NCBI RefSeq assembly: GCF_000430785.1
Contig: NZ_AUMR01000039.1
Coordinates: 12,094 to 67,508, forward strand
Length of the DNA stretch: 55,415 nucleotides
Reading direction: 5' to 3'
From: Ectobacillus panaciterrae DSM 19096
Lineage (GTDB): Bacteria; Bacillota; Bacilli; Bacillales; Bacillaceae_G
Position numbers and translations under genes: made by a program. Below, one piece after another: positions 35,883 to 46,000 of the stretch. How positions within the stretch are numbered: position 1 is the stretch's first letter; each line of letters starts with the position of its first letter. The notes below the pieces were generated by a model that made no database searches, had not been told where the DNA came from, and saw only the letters and a list, made by a program, of their open reading frames with translations.

Positions 35883-35926
35883 TTGACCACCCTCTGCCCC
35901 AGAATTATAAATTTATTTTTGAATAG

Positions 35927-36709
35927 TTATTTTCCAAAATGAAAACAGCGCTGTTCTTTAATAGAGTCTCTGCATAAGCAATTTGCTTCAAACCACTGAA
36001 ACTTAAGTGGATAGCAGTCGCTGTTATGAACGCAAATTGAGGTCATATAATTCATGTCTATACTTGTAGAAAAGGTGAAGCATTCCTCATAGTTGTAAAT
36101 ATTCCTGCCATTGTTTAATGGATGCATGGTTAAAACATCTTGATTATCTAGGAATTCAGCTAATCCACTGCCAACGGCTTTGACGTACGATTCAATTTGC
36201 GTCCAAATCCGAAAAAAAGCCTTTATTCTTTCCATTCCCTTTTCGGAAAAATACTCTTGCTGCTGCTTGAGTGTAAAAACTTGTTTAGCAATTCTTGTGG
36301 CATTAGTAATTTCGCGAATCGATTCCAGATCAACGCCAATATCCCGTTTCACACAAACAGCGTATAAGGCTAACCCTTTCGAATGCGACAAATTAAATTT
36401 AATATCTTGATTGGGACATGCTAACGTAGGCTTACCGTATTGTCCGTTATCAAATTTTAATTGATCCGGCTGTGCCCTTAAGTATAGGGCTAAAATCCTT
36501 CGCAGTATTCCACGGCAAACAATGAAACGTGATCGATCCTTTTCTAAATAAAAGTTACTTGCTCTACACCACTCATCTCTTGATAATTCACCCGATAACA
36601 ACCGAACCACCGATGGATGACAGTCAAGTTTAGCTCGCCATACATGGATTTCCCCACTTGGCAAAATCAGGATGCCAGTAGGTTCCTTCCAGTGGATCAA
36701 TTCACCCAT
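35927..36709 (-). CDS. Sfp-type 4'-phosphopantetheinyl transferase
   Basis: A 260-residue PPTase that should convert the two ACPs of the PKS to holo form with CoA. Motifs: NGQYGKPTL, FNLSHSKGLALYAV, the Mg-binding IGVDLE, and FFRIWTQIESYVKAVGSGL. In the last motif the first lysine of the usual WxxKE is Ile (WTQIE), while the Glu and the later Lys (YVKA) are kept; some active Sfp relatives vary here. It has RBS GGGAAGGGGAAG and lies 18 bp after the thioesterase and 45 bp before the ligase. A cluster-dedicated PPTase suggests the operon functions as a portable unit. Confidence 0.9.
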   Translation of the reverse strand: MGELIHWKEPTGILILPSGEIHVWRAKLDCHPSVVRLLSGELSRDEWCRASNFYLEKDRSRFIVCRGILRRILALYLRAQPDQLKFDNGQYGKPTLACPNQDIKFNLSHSKGLALYAVCVKRDIGVDLESIREITNATRIAKQVFTLKQQQEYFSEKGMERIKAFFRIWTQIESYVKAVGSGLAEFLDNQDVLTMHPLNNGRNIYNYEECFTFSTSIDMNYMTSICVHNSDCYPLKFQWFEANCLCRDSIKEQRCFHFGK

Positions 36710-36726
36710 AGTCTTCCCCTTCCCAA

Positions 36727-37473
36727 CTAATACGGGTTCTCAGCTAGTAGATTTGAAATATAGTTTAAGACTTGACCTTGATATGTGTTGATAAAAAAGT
36801 GGTTGCCTGGGAAAATACGCAAAGTAAAAATTGAATCTGTCTGTTTAGCCCAAGAAACCAGGGATTCATAGGTCGTACTATCATCATCTCGCCCCCCTAT
36901 AACAGAAATGGGACATGATAAAATCGGACCGGGTTCGTACTGATATTCCTCGATGACTTTAAGATCTGAACGTAAAATTGGCAAATAGGCTCGTAAAAAA
37001 CTTTCATTGCCAAGAATATCTTCAGAAGTACCTCCGAGTTCATGAAGCTTATTAACGAGTATCCGATCAGGCATCATATGGAGATTAGGGCGTTTTTGAA
37101 TTTCATGCGGTGCTTGTCGAGCTGAAACAATTAAATGTAAGGGCGCAATCCCATAGTGCTCCATCATCGTACGGGTTATTTCAAAACCTATTAAAGCACC
37201 CATACTGTGACCGAAAATTGCAAATGGTAAATCTAAATAGTCATCTATCCTCCTAAGTAAGCAATTAACAAGAGAATCAAATTGAACATCGTTGTCTTTC
37301 CCTCTTCTACCTGGGATCTCTACTGGAAAAACATCAATACTATCTGGCAAAAGTGCTGCCCAATTACGGAACACGGCAGAACTCCCCCCGGCATACGGGA
37401 AGCAAAATAAACGTAACCGCTTCGAATATGGTGATTTTGGTCGAGAAAAATGGGTGTTCACATTAGGCCTCAT
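36727..37473 (-). CDS. Type II thioesterase (alpha/beta hydrolase)
   Basis: A 248-residue editing thioesterase of the SrfAD/GrsT type, which removes stalled or wrong acyl groups from carrier proteins. It has LFCFPYAGGSSAVFRNW at the N-terminus, the nucleophile Ser90 in GHSMG, the acid in GGRDDDST and the histidine in FPGNHFFI. It is the first gene of the minus-strand operon. The PKS has no internal thioesterase, because the oxoamine synthase releases the product; this protein is therefore more likely a proofreader than the product-releasing enzyme. RBS AAGAGGGG lies about 13 nt before the ATG. Confidence 0.93.
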   Translation of the reverse strand: MRPNVNTHFSRPKSPYSKRLRLFCFPYAGGSSAVFRNWAALLPDSIDVFPVEIPGRRGKDNDVQFDSLVNCLLRRIDDYLDLPFAIFGHSMGALIGFEITRTMMEHYGIAPLHLIVSARQAPHEIQKRPNLHMMPDRILVNKLHELGGTSEDILGNESFLRAYLPILRSDLKVIEEYQYEPGPILSCPISVIGGRDDDSTTYESLVSWAKQTDSIFTLRIFPGNHFFINTYQGQVLNYISNLLAENPY

Positions 37474-37812
37474 TTTACTAAAAATCCCCTCTTACTTGAT
37501 CATGAAACCGAAAATCCGTAATCAGCCAAGCCCCCTTTCTTAGTTAGATTCCTCCTTAGAATAATGGTTTTCCGGGAGAGCCAGTAGACGGTTGCTGCTT
37601 GTCCTCTTTTTCATTTTCTGGTCTGTCTGCAGCTGACCCTGTATTCATCGTATCAATGTTATGTAAAACAGCGGTAAAATAATTGTGAATATTTATTATA
37701 TTCTGTCAAAAATACGTTAATCTATATTGTTGACATGAATGTTCGTAAATGATAAATTGAATTATTTTTCTCTCTTGCATTTTGAATAGCAGTTATTTTT
37801 CTTCATAAACAG
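37474..37812. promoter_or_regulatory. Upstream region of the PKS operon
   Basis: No confident gene. It must hold the operon promoter: on the minus strand a perfect -35 TTGACA is followed by AT-rich DNA near 37705-37680, but the -10 is uncertain. A 30-codon frame (MNTGSAADRPENEKEDKQQP, to about 37557) has no RBS and may be the tail of a lost gene. Confidence 0.35.
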
Positions 37813-37843
37813 AACTTAAGGCCGAAATAATCGGCCTTAAGTT
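37813..37843. terminator. 13-bp perfect hairpin
   Basis: AACTTAAGGCCGA / TCGGCCTTAAGTT with a 5-nt loop. It lies downstream of the sigma-factor-like remnant on the minus strand and shields the PKS operon from upstream reading. Confidence 0.65.
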
Positions 37844-37911
37844 TCACTGCTCAACATCCAATACTGTTCTAAAAAACATAGACTCTTTTCAACATATACC
37901 GCAAAAAGCTT

Positions 37912-38040
37912 CACCCGCAGTTACAGAAGAGACCTTCCTTAACCCGTCTTTCAATTTTCTGTTCAGCTCGCTCAATCATGGTTTGCACCGTGCTTTTGCT
38001 AATCACTAAATATCGAGCAATTTCACCACTTTCAGCTTTT
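37912..38040 (-). pseudogene. C-terminal remnant of a sigma-70 region 4-like HTH protein
   Basis: The frame AESGEIARYLVISKSTVQTM, then IERAEQKIERRVKEGLFCNCG, has the helix-turn-helix pattern (GEIA..L.ISKSTVQ) and basic tail of small sigma-like positive control factors. It is preceded in frame by a stop codon and has no start or RBS; only the last 42 residues survive. Confidence 0.55.
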
Positions 38041-38123
38041 TACTGTTATAATAAAATTAACAGATTTACCTAGGAGTGTTTCTAATTTTCCCCTGTCACT
38101 CCTAGCTCATCCCCTTCTTCTAA

Positions 38124-38255
38124 TCATCGTTTTTCTGCCCTTCGTAACAGTTCTTGTAATTCCTCAAGTGAGAGTTCATACAGCTGCTTATTATTTCCTA
38201 GTTTATAAATCCCCTTCTCTAATAACTTCTCAATTAAAATATCCTGTTTCGTCAT
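38124..38255 (-). CDS. Fur-regulated basic protein (FbpA)-like small protein
   Basis: A 43-residue protein MTKQDILIEKLLEKGIYK, then GNNKQLYELSLEELQELLRRAEKR. The pattern 'IEKLL..GIYK....KQLYEL.L.EL' matches small FbpA-like proteins of bacilli, which in B. subtilis help the FsrA sRNA in the iron-sparing response. It has a perfect RBS (CTAGGAGGTACA) before the ATG. I cannot see a clear Fur box upstream, so iron control is not shown. Confidence 0.6.
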   Translation of the reverse strand: MTKQDILIEKLLEKGIYKLGNNKQLYELSLEELQELLRRAEKR

Positions 38256-38402
38256 TGTACCTCCTAGTTCAGCTTGTCTCATCCTCTCCAATTGTCCAAT
38301 TCAATTAAGATGATTTCAGCTTTTATCCTTAGTGAAATAAACTCACAAAAGTAATTGTATGTAACTTAACTTGTTCATATGCCGGTTTTAACACTACCTT
38401 TT

Positions 38403-38447
38403 CATTTCAGAAGTTTGACACAGCTCTTCAAAAAGCTTATAAAGAAA
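38403..38447 (+). repeat. 45-bp integrase fragment, left copy
   Basis: CATTTCAGAAGTTTGACACA through AAGCTTATAAAGAAA, 44 of 45 bases identical to 48487-48531, which lies inside an integrase pseudogene. It encodes the same HFRSLTQLFKKLIKK piece. The two copies are direct repeats 10.08 kb apart. Confidence 0.85.
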
Positions 38448-38824
38448 CATCGCTCCTTCGTTCTAAAAATACAATGTTAGGATATGTGACTATCTTTTTA
38501 TTGAAAAATTTTATTAAAATATTACGACCTTGGATTACTCGCCCCTCACCCGAACGGTAAGCGGACCGTAGGGAGTATTAAGGAGTTGACAGGGCGGGCT
38601 ATCTAAGCAATTGTAAAAGGTTGTCCTAGTTTAAAAAAATTTTAAAAAACACGTCTTAAAAGCTAGATATGAGCATCTGAGCGTGTTTATGTAATTACAT
38701 TTTATTCTCATTAACGCACGTTATAAAAACAACATTCAGCCCTACCCCTATAAGAGATCGTTAGAATCGGCTAAATATTTACATGATATGGATATACTAA
38801 TAAAAAAGTAATAAGGAGTAAAAG
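38448..38824. other. Gap inside the left island edge
   Basis: No gene seen. There is a short GC-richer patch at 38530-38600 (CGCCCCTCACCCGAACGG, then GCGGACCGTAGGGAGTATTAAGG) of unknown origin. The RBS of the following gene is at 38812-38817. Confidence 0.4.
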
Positions 38825-39919
38825 ATGTTGGAAAAAGGAAAAATTTCATCCTTTCAGATGGGAATAATGATGTATCCGGTAGTAGTGGGAACAGCTGATC
38901 TCTTACTCCCAGGGATTACCGCAAAATTTGCCAAGAACGATTTGTGGATCTCACCGATAATTGCTTCCCTCACCGGATTATTTACCGTGTATATTGCTTA
39001 TCAATTACACAGACTGTATCCGAAACAGACCATTATCCAATATAGCGAACACATTATTGGCCGGATTCCAGGTAAAATTCTCGGGATTATTTACTTATTC
39101 TTTTTTCTGCACGTGAATGGCCTGATAATTAGGCAGTATGGAGAGTTCATTATAGGTACTTCTCTTCCCCGAACCCCGCTTAGTGTAATTATCTCAACCA
39201 TAATTCTCGTCTGTGCCTTTGCCGTACGCGGTGGTTTAGAAGTATTAGGGAGGGCCTCCCAGCTCTTTGTGCCGATTGTGATTTTACTTTGGGGAGTAAT
39301 ATTAATTCTACTTATTCCGGACATGGACCCGAAGAACATTCTTCCTATTTTGGAGAAAGGAATCGTCCCTCCCATTATGGGAGCGATCACCCCAATGGGG
39401 TGGTTCACCCATTTCATTCTAATCTCTTTTTTACTTCCCTTCGTAACTGACCAAGAAAAAGGGATGAAATGGGGAATCATCTCGATATTTGGCATCATGC
39501 TCACTTTAGTTTTGCTCAATATGACCTCATTTTTCGTCTTCGGAAGAGATACTGCTAAATATCTCTATCCTGCGATGAACGCTGTCCGTTATATCAGCAT
39601 CGCTAATTTTTTTGAACATATGGAGTCAGTTATGATGGCAATTTGGGTGTCAGGTACGTTTATCAAAATCTCGGTATATTATTATGCACTTGTTCTAGGT
39701 ACAGCCCAATGGTTGAATCTTTCTGATTGCCGACCGGTCGTATTCCCCCTCGGTTTTCTATTGATACTGTTTAGTTTTTGGTCCATCCCTAGCTTGGTGG
39801 AATTGGTCCATTTTTTGAGAATCGTACCTTTTTATAATATGACAATCGAAATGGTCATCCCAACATTCTTACTACTTATCGCTGTCTTACGAAAAAAAAA
39901 TCGAAAGAAAGTCAGTTAA
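38825..39919 (+). CDS. Orphan germinant receptor B subunit (GerAB-type permease)
   Basis: A 364-residue permease, about 10 transmembrane segments, closely similar to the B subunit at 16581: it starts MLEKGKISSFQMG and keeps QTIIQYSEHIIGRIPGKILG, FAVRGGLEVLGRASQLFVP and VRYISIANFFEHMESVMMAIW. RBS AAGGAG is 6 nt from the ATG. It has no A or C partner genes beside it; in other bacilli orphan B subunits can work with subunits encoded elsewhere or be silent. The reading frame is intact. It lies inside the direct-repeat-bounded island. Confidence 0.88.
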   Translation: MLEKGKISSFQMGIMMYPVVVGTADLLLPGITAKFAKNDLWISPIIASLTGLFTVYIAYQLHRLYPKQTIIQYSEHIIGRIPGKILGIIYLFFFLHVNGLIIRQYGEFIIGTSLPRTPLSVIISTIILVCAFAVRGGLEVLGRASQLFVPIVILLWGVILILLIPDMDPKNILPILEKGIVPPIMGAITPMGWFTHFILISFLLPFVTDQEKGMKWGIISIFGIMLTLVLLNMTSFFVFGRDTAKYLYPAMNAVRYISIANFFEHMESVMMAIWVSGTFIKISVYYYALVLGTAQWLNLSDCRPVVFPLGFLLILFSFWSIPSLVELVHFLRIVPFYNMTIEMVIPTFLLLIAVLRKKNRKKVS

Positions 39920-39958
39920 AAACTAATATCAAGAACGGTTTCAAGAAAAACTAAACAG

Positions 39959-39987
39959 CCTTTCCCCGATAGAATATCGGGAAAAGG
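39959..39987. terminator. Hairpin between orphan gerB and the glucan synthase
   Basis: CCTTTCCCCGATA / TATCGGGAAAAGG (one mismatch), loop 3. It is convergent and may serve both genes; the T-rich side is on the minus strand (TTTAGTTTTT). Confidence 0.6.
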
Positions 39988-40077
39988 CCGTAGCTTAAAG
40001 ACTCTTTTTTAGTGTCCACTTGACGGGGCTATGCGCACATGGCCCCCCTTATTTTTCTCCTGTGACACACAGTTCCA

Positions 40078-43000
40078 TTACTCCATAGTACCAGAACACC
40101 GCAAACTTGCTTGAACTACTACCTGATGCACTTTACCGTCATCCACAAGTTGCAAGTACGAATGATTTCCAACTGCCTTACCGTCAACCATCCATGTTAA
40201 TGGAACTCCATGATCTTGTCCACAGTGAAACTCAATCGAATACGTTGTCTCGCCATATCTGTAGTCGATACTGAACGATTTCCATTCAGGCGGCACACAG
40301 GGTTGAATATATAGTTGATCTCCGCGGCGCTTGACGCCCAATACATACTCCAACCCTGCTTGGTACATCCAACCAGCAGCTCCTGTATACCATGACCAGC
40401 CAGCTTGACCTTGATGTGGATTTGCCGTATACACATCAGCCGACATCACATACGGTTCATTTGCATACGTCTGGACTTCACGGGAAGTTCGCGTGTGTGA
40501 GATTGGATTGAGCATGGAAAACAGCTCAAATGCCTTATCACGCCGCTCTAACATCGCCCAGGCGACAATCCCCCAAATGACACCGTGGGTATACTGTGCC
40601 CCGTTCTCTCGAATTCCGGGTGGATAGCCCTGGATATATCCTGGGCTCGGGCGAGTCTCATCAAACGCTTTTGTCAACAACCGCGCAAGGTTCAAATCTC
40701 GATCGACGAGCTCACGGTCAAACGAACGCATCGCCCGCGACTGCCGGTCGGCAGACGTCCCCTTCGAGATGACCGCCCACGACTGTGCGATGGCATCAAT
40801 TCGACACTCCTTGTGCTCAATCGACCCAATCCATGTTCCAGCGTCGGTGTACGCGCGGCGAAACCAACCGCCGTCCCAAGCATAATCGTTCAGGTGCTGC
40901 TCCAATTCGCGCGCGACCTGTTCAAACTGTTCGACCACATCGGGAGGAATGATACCATCCTCAAGTCTCGTAAACCGCTTCAGAATGTCTAACAAGAACC
41001 AGCCTAACCAGACGCTCTCACCATGTCCCTTTGCGCCGATACGACTCATCCCGTCATTCCAGTCGCCAATGCCCATAAGCGGAATGCCGTGTTCGCCGAA
41101 CTTCAGAGCATGGCGAATGGCTCGCAGGCAATGCTCCAACAGCGACCCCGTCTCGTCAGACACGACTGTATCTTCATACCGCTCCAATTCTCCCTCTTTC
41201 AGCACATCACTGTACAAGAATGGCACGTCCTCTTTAAGAATATCGAGATTGCCTGTCTGTTCTAGATAGCGTGATACGGCATACGGAAGCCACAGTAGAT
41301 CATCTGAAAAACGTGTGCGTATTCCTTTGTGTGTTTCTTCGTGCCACCAATGTTGGACATCGCCCTCCTGATACTGATGGGCAGCGTTAATTAGTATTTG
41401 CTTTCTGATAATAGACGGGTCCACATGTAAGAACGCAAGCGAGTCCTGCAATTGATCACGAAATCCAAATGCACCGCCAGCCTGATAAAACGCGGTTCGG
41501 GCCCACAATCGACAAGCCAGCGCTTGATACAAGAGCCAGCCGTTCAGCATCAAATCCATCGCACGGTCCGGTGTCTTCACCTGCACCTGTCCAAGGACGC
41601 GCTGCCAATACTGTGTCACGCTTGCAAGTGCATCTTCGTAGGCAGAAGGTTGACCATACTGTCGAACAAGCGAGTGTACCTCCTGCTTCGACGCAGCACA
41701 GCCAAGCAAAATGGTGACCGTTATCTCACTTTTTGCAGGAAGTTCGACAACAGTTTGAACCGCCCCGCATGAATTAGAAAATGTGCCTGTTTGCATAGAC
41801 AGTTTTTCTTCTAAAAGTGCTGCCGGACACTCTAGTGTACCACCACGACCGATAAACTCTGTACGATCTCCGGTCCAAGAATACGGTTGAAACGGTGTTT
41901 TCGTCATATGCGGCAGTGCGATGTGCATAAAGCCGACCGCATCACGAAATGTCTCTTGGTACGTGTTGCGGGCAAGCAACGTGCTATGCTCCTTATCCCA
42001 TTCGGTAATGATGAAGGGTGCCTGCGCTTCTCGCATAACTCCAAGAACCCACTCAGCATAATACGTAATGGAAATCCTCTTTATAGCTTCGCTAGTATTG
42101 CATAGTTGAAGCCGGATGAGTTTCAGCGGATCTTTTAATGGAACTGTTGTCTCCATCGTGTGCACCACGTCTCCATCCAGTTGTTCAATCCGACTATATC
42201 CCCATCCATGTGTGACCTTGTACGTTCGCTCGCCACCTGCGGGTTTGGGGGCAGCCGACCAGACTTGATTAGTGTCGAGGTCGCGCAAGTAGAGGCACTC
42301 CCCAGGTTGGTCAAGAACTGGATCGTTCGTCCAGGGCGTGAGCTTACACTCCCGTGAGTTGCGCCACCAACTATAACCTGTTCCCAATTCTGTAAGTATG
42401 CAACCGAATCTTGGATTAGCGAGTACATTGCTCCACGGCTTCGGTAAGTACGATCCGCTTTGTACGTGAACTTGATACGCCCGACCGCCCTCGATGAAAC
42501 TGCCCCAACCATTGAAAAATTCACCTTCTGCGGGAATACTGGACGGTTTTTGATTCCGATGCATTTCTCGGGTTGGCACTGGCCGCCGCTGCAATGGCTG
42601 TAATTTGCCTTCGACGGCTCGCAATTGTGCACGCAAGCTTGGCCCTCCTGCCCGCAGTAAGACACGCGCAACCGCTATGAGGAGGGTTCGTTCATTCTCT
42701 GGCAATTGAGACGCCTTCAATCCCACAATTCGCTTCATCTGTCCAATCCCGCGCGCAGCGAGGTTCTCGCGCAAACGATTCATGAACTGGTCCTGGTAGC
42801 CGCCGACGGTCTCATCGAGTACCACAAGGTCGACTGCCAACCCAAGCGTACATAAGTACTGGTGCTGGCACGCTAACAGAATGACGAACGGTAAATCGGC
42901 CAGGTTGTTAACGGAAACCACAACAATCGGCGCGTCACCGCTAATTCCATGCGACCATAAGGCAGACTGACCTAAAGCATTGTGTGAGATCGCTTCCCGT

Positions 43001-46000
43001 CGCACGTGCGTGAGCGGCGGAGTAAAAAGGAGGCGTCCCGCCAAAAGATTTGCTTCCGAGGCTTGCATCGGCGTAAGGTGCAGATGTCGAAGATCGATTT
43101 GCGTGCGTACCCATGCTAAATGGAAGGTTCGATCCGCTTGCTTTGGCTCACGCAGGCGATGTACAATGTCAAGCGCCTGCTCGCGGCTTTCTGCGACCCC
43201 TGTCACGATATACACCGTGGCGGACTCCTGCGGTGCCAATTGAATACAACGACGCATAATAAACGCCGGATCCACAACGGAACCAACCGACCCACGTAGG
43301 CGTGCGTATATTGCCTTTGGCGTTTGGAGTGAATAACCACGGCCAATAAATTCAGCCCGATCTGTCTCGAATTCGTAATCACCTGTCTCACGCCCATCGA
43401 CATAGACGGTGTGAACTGCCCATGTCTCCTGCTCATCATCCTCGCGCGGACGCCGCTTCGCCAACAAACATTGTGCCTTTGCGTCATGGCTCGTTTCTAT
43501 GAATAACTTGCTGAAAGCTGGATGTGCACTGTCTGCGGATTGGCTTGCCAATGCCAACTCCAGGAACGACGTCACTTCCAGCGTACGATCTTCGCTGCTG
43601 TTGTTAACCACTTGAAGGCGCCGCACCTCGGCGTCAACATCCGAAGAAATGGTCAATTCAAGCTTGGATGAAATGTCATCATAAGTCCCCTCATAGGCTG
43701 TTTTATCGAGACGAAACAGAGCTCTCGTGTCCCAAGCCGTCTCACAAGGGAACCTGGTCGTGCTCCATGTCTTTTCCGAAGTGACGTCGTGAATGTAAAC
43801 AATTGCGCCCGACGTATCTGCGACCGGGTCTTCTCGCCACCTTGTGACTGCAAGTCCGTTCCATGTGAGCATACCAGTTCCATCGTTCGTGTTCACACTG
43901 GTCATGCGACCGTTTGACAACACGTTAACTTCCGGAACGGCTGTCGGTTCAGCAAACGTCCGTTCCGTATCGTCCGACTGGCTATCAAATTCCGGCACCT
44001 TCGCATGAAGCCCAATCGGTTCTTCAATCAGCGCCGCTTTTACTGGTACCCGTTCCTGTAGAAGTAAATCTGTTGCGCATACGCGTGGATCGGTATGGAA
44101 TCGCTTCACCATGATTTCATCCGCCAACAAATTAACAAGAGTTAGCATACTCATGCCTTGATGGTGAGCCATAAAACTCTGCACGACCTGGTAATGTTTA
44201 CCTTGCGGCAGGCGTACTGTTGTAAAATCAACAGCTTCATAAAAACCGTACTCGCCTTTCGCGCCATAGTCTTCAAATTTGCGCAGCGCTACGAGTCCAG
44301 CATCACCCGCATACGGCAGAGCCATGATGGTGGCATACGGTGCAACGACCAAATTCCGTTCCAGACCACGTTCAAGTCCAAGTCCGGGGACACCAAAAGC
44401 CCGATATTGATAGTTCAATTGATAGTCGAATGCATAATAACCGCTTTCTGAAATTCCAAATGGCAGTTGGTGTTTATCCGCATACATCCGCTGCCGGTGA
44501 ACGGCGCCTCGATAAGTGGATTCCCAGATCGTGTTTCGATACGTCCGCATAATAAGACTCGGCATCAAATACTCAAACATCGTGCCAGACCAAGATAACA
44601 GCGTCTTGCATTTATCAAAAATTGTCATTGTACGTCCCAGTGTAAACCAGTGAGAAGCCGGAATTTGGCCTAGAGCAATTGCAACAAAGCTTGCTTGTCT
44701 AGCTTCCGAAGCCAGCAAATCATAAAGAATGGTATCTTTTTGGTTTGTGTCGACGTGGTAGCCCAGACAGAACAGGCGCTCATCCGAGTTGTACAGCGAC
44801 TTGAAATTGGTCTGTTCAATGAGCTGGTCGATTTCTTCTATGATGTTCTCAATACGAGATCGGAAATCTACATCTCGCTGACTCCATTCAAGTAGTCCCT
44901 GCCGCACGACCATCAGGTACGCAACAAAGTTTCCAGAATCAACCGTGGAAACGTATCGAGGAAAAAGAGGCTTAGCTGAACATGTATCGTACCAGTTCAG
45001 CAGATGCCCATTCCATTTTTCCATGCTTGCGAGTGTTTTCATCGATGCTTCGATGCGTTTGGTCATCGTAAGCGTGTCGATGAAATCAAGGTCGCGTGCA
45101 GCAACGACACAAGATAAGTATAGCCCAATATTGGTCGGCGACGTGCGATGTGCAACGATCTCCTTTGGATGATACTGTACATTATCGGGCGGCAGCCACG
45201 ATTCGGTCTCTGTGACGTATCGCTCATAAAACGACCAGATTTGTAGCGCTAATTCCCTGAGTTCCGGACGAGCAGCATTCAACCACGTACGAGTATCTGT
45301 TCTTCGCGGACGGTTCAATTGCTGCATGACAGGTCGGGCCAGAAGCCAAATCACCAGAGCTGCAACACCAATACCGCGATCCAAAATCCCACCGGAAAGC
45401 CAAGCTAGTACGACAAATAGGGCAATCACGATGTAGCCGGCTGGCTCGTACATAAACACGCGTCCTTTTACGGAACTGCGATCCGTCATTGCAGATGTGA
45501 CCCACTCAAGTAACTTGCGCCGGCTTACAAACAGGCGGTAGAGCGTGCGCAGAATGGCGTCTAACGCAAGAACAGCCGCAAACGGCAGCATCATCAGTTG
45601 AACAGCACTCTGCATGAAACTCACAGCAATGGTACGATTGCTCCCACGGCCAACCACTCCTTGTGCGATAGCACGCAGAAACGGAAGAAAAATCGTTAGC
45701 AGTACAATTGTTTCCCACACCCATCCTCGACCAGGCAGCACGTGCAATCCGAGTATCGCAACCAATAAGAGGGCTGGCGCAAGTAGGCTCCGGCGCAAAT
45801 TATCAATTATTTGCCAACGGGTCAGCCCGCACAAATCAACTCGTTGGCTCTCGCCATGACGGTCTTTGCAGCTCGTGCCCAACCATTTGATAAGCTGCCA
45901 GTCCCCGCGAATCCATCGGTGAGCACGTCGCTCGTACGCATAAAATGTGCTTGGGTACGACTCGACTACTTCGATGTCGGATGTCAACCCAGTGCGCAGA

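Noticed and set aside
37557-37690. Short frame with MNTGSAADRPENEKEDKQQP upstream of the thioesterase
   Set aside because: No RBS and no recognised family; kept only as a remark in the upstream region.
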